Assembly: GCA_036703985.1 (NCBI GenBank)
Contig: DATNQN010000065.1
Span: 1-64,000 of the forward strand
DNA from: Leptolyngbyaceae cyanobacterium
GTDB lineage: Bacteria; Cyanobacteriota; Cyanobacteriia; Cyanobacteriales; Aerosakkonemataceae
Direction: 5' to 3'
Length of the DNA stretch: 64,000 bases
In this document: positions 59,616 through 64,000 of the stretch, in pieces
Layout: every line of letters begins with the position of its first letter
Position numbering within the stretch: position 1 is the stretch's first letter
Notes under the pieces: model-generated
What the model saw: only the letters and a program-made list of their open reading frames with translations
Told to the model about the DNA's origin: nothing
The model's database searches: none
Made by a program: the position numbers and the translations under genes

Positions 59616-62399
59616 ATGACGGATCTTTTTATATCCTATTCTCGTAAAGATAAAGAGTTTGTCAGAAAGCTCCATACCGAGCTAATCAAATTGAATCGAA
59701 ATGTTTGGGTTGATTGGGAAGATATTCCACCTATAGTAGACTGGTGCAAAGAAATTTCCTTAGCCATTGAATCAACCAATAACTTCGTGTTTATCCTCAG
59801 TGCTGACTCGGTTAAATCCGAACCTTGCCGCCATGAAATTGAAATGGCTATTAAGCATTGCAAAAGGTTAGTACCGATCGTGCGACGAGATGATTTTGAT
59901 GCCAGTTTAGTACATCCGGAACTAGCTCGTTGTAATTGGTTATTCGCCAAAGAAACAGATGATTTCGATCGTTTTTTTCAAAAATTTAACGAAGCGATCG
60001 ACACTGACATCGATTACGTTCGTCAACATACTCGCTTGGAATTGAAAGCTGTTGAGTGGAATAGTAAAGCTCAAAATAAGAGCTTTTTGCTGAGAGGAGT
60101 TGATTTAAAAGATGCCAGCCAATGGCTAATCGGAAGTTTAAGTAAAAAACCAAAGCCAACTCAGCTACAAGCTCAGTATATTACCGCCAGCAGTCGAGCA
60201 GAATCTCAGCAACAAAAAAGAACGATCGCAGCCATTGGTGCCAGTTTAGTAGTAACCACTGGATTAGCTATTTTGGCTTTCTATCAGTTTCAAGTCGCCA
60301 AATTACATCAAATGGAAGCTGAAGAAGATAGAATTATGGCATTAACAGCCTTGTCAAAAGTTCGCTTAAAAAGTCATGATGAGTTAGGAGCATTGACCGC
60401 TGCTGTAAAAGCAGGCAAAGAGTTGCAAAATGCTACTTGGAAATTCCCAGAACAGAAAAATCAGACAGCACTAACTCTCCAAGATGTAGCTTATAAAATT
60501 TACGAACGCAACCGTTTAGAAGGACATCAAGATAAAATTTGGAGCATCAATTTTAGTCCAGATAACAAAATAATTGCTTCCGCTAGTAAGGATAAAACAA
60601 TTAAGCTTTGGAATTTTGACGGACAACTCATAAAAACCATTGAAGGTCATCAAGGCCCTGTTTATTCTGTTACTTTTAGTCCGGATGGAAAAACCATCGC
60701 TTCAGCTAGTGCTGATAAAACAGTTAAATTGTGGAATTTAGACGGGCAGTTAATCAGAACATTCAACGGTCATACTGATTCTGTTAATAGCGTCAATTTT
60801 AGTCCTGACGGACAGACTATCGTGACGGGTAGCGACGATCTAACTATTAAACTTTGGCAAATTAACGGCACTTTGCTAAAAACTATTCGAGGGCATCAAT
60901 CTTGGGTTAATAGCGTCACTTTTAGTCCGGATGGAAAAACCATCGCATCATCTAGCGATGATAAAACTATTAAGCTTTGGAGTGCTAATGGGGAGCTATT
61001 GAAAACTTTCCAGCCAGATAGCGATCGAATTAATTCTGTTACTTTTAGTCCAGATGGCCAGACGCTTGCTTCGGCTAGTAACAATGGGACTATTAAGTTG
61101 TGGAGTCGCGATGGCAAGCTGATAAAAAATATTTACGCCCATAATAATTGGGTTTATAGTGTTAAGTTTAGTGTTTCAGGCAAGCTGATTTTATCAGCTG
61201 GTGGTGACGGTACTGCCAAAATTTGGAATTCTGATGGTTCTTTACAGGAAACCTTATACGGTCATCACGCTGATGTTACAGCTATAGCCTGGGCTTCCAA
61301 TAAAGAAATTATTGCTACGGCTAGTGCAGATAAAACTATTAAAATCTACCGCAATAATAGAAGTTACTTTTTGAAGCTGGAAGGACATACTTCTAGCGTA
61401 CAAAGTGTAACTTTTAGTCCGGATAGTCAAACTATTGCTTCCGCTAGTAATGACTATACCATTAAACTTTGGGATAAGAATGGCTTTCTAGAAAAAACTT
61501 TAGAAGCACAACAAGCCGAATTCAGAGACGTAATTTTTTCTCTGGATGGTAAATTAATTGCCGCTAGTAGCTACGATAAAACAATAAAGATCTGGAAAAA
61601 AGACGGGACACTAGTGGCCAATTTTCAAGGGCATCAGGATAAAGTTAATAGTGTTAAATTTAGTCATGATGGTCAGTTAATTGCTTCTGCTAGCGATGAC
61701 AAAACAATTAAAATTTGGAAATTAGATGGCACTTTATTACAAACTTTAATCGGGCATAAATTTAGAGTAAAAAGTATTGCTTTTAGTCCTGAAGATGAAT
61801 TAATTGCTTCTGCAAGTGACGATCGAACTGTGAAACTATGGAAACGCTCTGCCAATGGTGTCTCTTATACTTTTTACAAAACTCTTGCGGGAGATGATTG
61901 GTACGAAGATGTGAAATTTAGCCCAGATGGTAAGCTCATTGCTACAGCTAGCGCAGATAAAACAATTAAGCTCTGGAATCAATATGGAGTACTGCTTAAT
62001 ACGATGAATGGTCATGAAGGAGTTGTTTGGAGCATCAGCTTTTCACCTGATAGTAAGATGATTGCTTCTGCAAGTTCCGATCGAACTGTAAAGCTTTGGA
62101 GCGTTGATGGAACTTTAATAAAAACTTTATCGCTTCATAATGATTGGGTAAAAAGTGTGGCTTTCTCCCCCGATGGGAAAAAGCTAGCTTCTGCCAGTAC
62201 AGACCAAACAATAGTTATTTGGAATCTAGATCTAATTGCATCCCAATATAAAAATCTCGATCAGTTAATTAACCATAGCTGTGATTGGCTGCATGATTAC
62301 CTGATGAACAATCCTAATATTAGTAACGAGCGCTATCTTTGCAAAAATAATACTGGAGATTGGAAAATAGCTAATTGGCAGTCAAATATGTTGAAATAG
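59616..62399 (+). CDS. TIR-TM-WD40 protein
   Basis: A 927-residue protein. The TIR domain (1-130) opens FISYSRKDKEFVRKL, with Glu74 in CRHEIEMA. The shared linker module (HTRLELKAVEWNSKAQ, FLLRGVDLKDASQWL) is followed by one membrane helix (about 205-228, TIAAIGASLVVTTGLAIL). From about 300 onward 14 WD40 repeats (EGH...SVTFSPDGKTIASAS...IKLW) should make two seven-blade propellers. A short helical tail ends it. It would be an inner-membrane-anchored sensor with a cytosolic NADase. It is closely related to the short TIR protein at 54986. Confidence 0.93.
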   Translation: MTDLFISYSRKDKEFVRKLHTELIKLNRNVWVDWEDIPPIVDWCKEISLAIESTNNFVFILSADSVKSEPCRHEIEMAIKHCKRLVPIVRRDDFDASLVHPELARCNWLFAKETDDFDRFFQKFNEAIDTDIDYVRQHTRLELKAVEWNSKAQNKSFLLRGVDLKDASQWLIGSLSKKPKPTQLQAQYITASSRAESQQQKRTIAAIGASLVVTTGLAILAFYQFQVAKLHQMEAEEDRIMALTALSKVRLKSHDELGALTAAVKAGKELQNATWKFPEQKNQTALTLQDVAYKIYERNRLEGHQDKIWSINFSPDNKIIASASKDKTIKLWNFDGQLIKTIEGHQGPVYSVTFSPDGKTIASASADKTVKLWNLDGQLIRTFNGHTDSVNSVNFSPDGQTIVTGSDDLTIKLWQINGTLLKTIRGHQSWVNSVTFSPDGKTIASSSDDKTIKLWSANGELLKTFQPDSDRINSVTFSPDGQTLASASNNGTIKLWSRDGKLIKNIYAHNNWVYSVKFSVSGKLILSAGGDGTAKIWNSDGSLQETLYGHHADVTAIAWASNKEIIATASADKTIKIYRNNRSYFLKLEGHTSSVQSVTFSPDSQTIASASNDYTIKLWDKNGFLEKTLEAQQAEFRDVIFSLDGKLIAASSYDKTIKIWKKDGTLVANFQGHQDKVNSVKFSHDGQLIASASDDKTIKIWKLDGTLLQTLIGHKFRVKSIAFSPEDELIASASDDRTVKLWKRSANGVSYTFYKTLAGDDWYEDVKFSPDGKLIATASADKTIKLWNQYGVLLNTMNGHEGVVWSISFSPDSKMIASASSDRTVKLWSVDGTLIKTLSLHNDWVKSVAFSPDGKKLASASTDQTIVIWNLDLIASQYKNLDQLINHSCDWLHDYLMNNPNISNERYLCKNNTGDWKIANWQSNMLK

Positions 62400-62564
62400 C
62401 GATAAGTAAATTCAGTAGTGAGGAGAGAAAAAATCTCAATTAGATAAGTTATCGATTCGCAAATTCCGAACTATTATCCCAAGTAAGCTATCTGCTTAGA
62501 TTGATAGCCACCATATTCCCAATCCATTACAATTTTGGTAGATGGATTAAAATTGGTAGCAGCC

Positions 62565-64000
62565 ATGAAAGAAGAACAGCGTCAACGGGCAATTAGCGCG
62601 TTTCAAGAATTTTTGACAACGCCAATGGAAAATTTGCTCGCACGAAATAGCAAAGCTAATGCAGAATCAGCCGCTTTAGCTTTGTTTCATTCTGTTGCCA
62701 GTTCGGTGCCGGCTTACCAAAATTTTTTAACAGAAAACAACATTGATGCTGCCCAGATCCAAACTTACCAGGATTTCCAAAAGCTGCCCCCCATTACCAA
62801 AGAAAATTACTTGAAGCTTTATCCGTTAACTCAATTGTGCCGCTACGGACAATTGGAAACTTGCGATACGATCGCAGTTTCATCTGGCTCAACGGGCAAA
62901 CCTACTTTTTGGCCGCGTTTTTTGGCAGATGAATTGCAAATTGCCACTCGATTCGAGCAAATATTTCACGATAGTTTTCACGCGGACACTCGTCGCACTT
63001 TAGCGGTAATTTGTTTCACTTTAGGAACTTGGGTAGGTGGCATATATACGACTAATTGCTGCCGCTATCTCGCCAGTAAAGGTTATCCCGTTACGGTAAT
63101 CGCACCGGGTAACAATAAAGAAGAAATTTTTCGGGTAGTGCAAGAATTGGGCGAGGCGTTCGAGCAAGTTGTTTTGTTAGGATATCCACCATTTATTAAG
63201 GATGTCATCGATACGGGAATTTCCCGTGGATTAGAGTGGCAAAAATATCGCGTAAAAATGGTTTTTGCAGGAGAAGTTTTTAGTGAAGAGTGGCGAAATT
63301 TGGTAGGCGAAAGAGTGGGAGCGTGTAACTTTTATTACGATTCGGCTTCTCTTTACGGAACGGCTGATGCTGGAGTTTTAGGAAATGAAACGCCGCTGAG
63401 TATTTGCATTCGTCGTTTTTTAGCGAATCATCCAGAAGCGGCTAAAGAATTATTTGGGGAATCTCGACTTCCCACCCTGGTACAGTACGATCCTTGTCAG
63501 CGCTTTTTTGAAGTAATTGACAAGAATTTGCTATTTTCTGGCGATAATGGGATTCCTTTGGTACGTTATAACATTTTGGATACCGGGGGTATCGTTAGTT
63601 ATGATGAAATGCTGAATTTTCTCAGGAAATGGAATTTCGATCCCCTCGCAGAATTAGGGGAAAATAGAGGAATTCATCAGTTGCCTTTCGTTTATGTTTT
63701 CGGACGTTCTAATTTTACAGTTTCTTATTTTGGTGCCAATATTTATCCGGAAAACGTGACGGTAGGATTAGAACAACCTGGGATTAGAGAGTTGGTAACT
63801 GGTAAATTCGTGCTGCAAGTTAAAGAAGATGACGATCGCAATAAGTTCTTGTCTGTAGTGGTGGAGTTAGCACCTGGGGTGGAAGGTGACGAGGAGAAGA
63901 AAAACGCGATCGCATCTTCTATTCTCTCTCAACTGCAAAGACTCAACAGCGAGTTTGCTAACTACGTTCCTTTGGAATATCAGATGCCGCAAGTTGCCTT
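62565..64000 (+). CDS. PaaK-like adenylate-forming enzyme (cut by window edge)
   Basis: An ORF from ATG 62565 still open at 64000 (478 codons). The A3 phosphate loop is AVSSGSTGKPTFWP, with LPPITKENYLKLYPL before it and a FYYDSASLYGTADAGVLG segment later; the C-terminal SRSNF-like part reads VFGRSNFTVSYFGANIYPENV. These match the phenylacetate-CoA ligase (PaaK) branch of AMP-forming acyl enzymes. The substrate is unknown. It is downstream of the TIR-WD40 gene, separated by 165 bases without a recognised feature. Confidence 0.85.
   Translation, partial: MKEEQRQRAISAFQEFLTTPMENLLARNSKANAESAALALFHSVASSVPAYQNFLTENNIDAAQIQTYQDFQKLPPITKENYLKLYPLTQLCRYGQLETCDTIAVSSGSTGKPTFWPRFLADELQIATRFEQIFHDSFHADTRRTLAVICFTLGTWVGGIYTTNCCRYLASKGYPVTVIAPGNNKEEIFRVVQELGEAFEQVVLLGYPPFIKDVIDTGISRGLEWQKYRVKMVFAGEVFSEEWRNLVGERVGACNFYYDSASLYGTADAGVLGNETPLSICIRRFLANHPEAAKELFGESRLPTLVQYDPCQRFFEVIDKNLLFSGDNGIPLVRYNILDTGGIVSYDEMLNFLRKWNFDPLAELGENRGIHQLPFVYVFGRSNFTVSYFGANIYPENVTVGLEQPGIRELVTGKFVLQVKEDDDRNKFLSVVVELAPGVEGDEEKKNAIASSILSQLQRLNSEFANYVPLEYQMPQVA

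Overview
The window is chromosomal DNA of a cyanobacterium, probably a filamentous one. The signs are many HIP1 octamers (GCGATCGC) in and between genes, xisH/xisI genes, a HCF173-like SDR/CIA30 protein, a RexT-like regulator next to thioredoxin, a vMAP/NB-ARC protein, heptamer repeats and many small palindromic repeats. No rRNA, tRNA, CRISPR array or replication origin was recognised. Genes are interspersed on both strands, mostly singly or in short pairs.

Layout. 1-0.9 kb: 5' part of an IS200/IS605-type tnpB running off the left edge. 1-9.8 kb: DUF5996 and MAPEG proteins, two ABC half-exporters that look like a heterodimer (one has the degenerate Asp in Walker B), a decayed PIN toxin with an intact antitoxin, a ZIP metal transporter and a membrane protein. 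9.8-21 kb: a coupled xisH-xisI-peroxiredoxin-like operon, leuA with a leucine-rich leader ORF, LRAT-like, HAD, methyltransferase and queD genes, a divergent rexT-like/trxA pair with twin operator-like sequences, an Old Yellow Enzyme and a CapA-like lipoprotein. 21-32 kb: antitoxin genes beside toxin stumps (MazF and BrnT remnants), a 1355-codon type IIG restriction-modification gene, two membrane GTPases, a truncated GIY-YIG gene, DUF4160/DUF2442 and a second methyltransferase. 32-47.7 kb: phosphoesterase, hybrid histidine kinase, a repeat protein, VOC, HCF173-like protein, beta-CASP nuclease, an ATPase/putative nuclease gene pair, DUF924, and a glutathione-dependent formaldehyde dehydrogenase followed by a glyoxalase II-like hydrolase.

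47.7-62.4 kb is the accessory block of greatest interest: a vMAP-NB-ARC STAND protein, a P-loop/TPR protein, a DUF4231 (SLATT-type) membrane protein, two related TIR proteins (one with a transmembrane segment, one ending in 14 WD40 repeats), an M15 peptidase, a GH19 enzyme and a TRPM-type SLOG (LSDAT) sensor. SLOG, SLATT and TIR domains are known components of prokaryotic conflict systems. Their presence with two peptidoglycan hydrolases and two STAND-like proteins suggests a signalling or abortive-infection island, but no functional proof is visible in the sequence. The right edge cuts a PaaK-like adenylate-forming enzyme.

Non-coding structure is rich. There are several families of dispersed palindromic repeats and MITE-like elements. 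One repeat sits in frame inside the restriction-modification gene, and one family lies just after the stop codons of three genes. The likeliest new regulatory observations are the leuA leader with alternative hairpins and the twin 26-bp dyads between the rexT-like gene and trxA.
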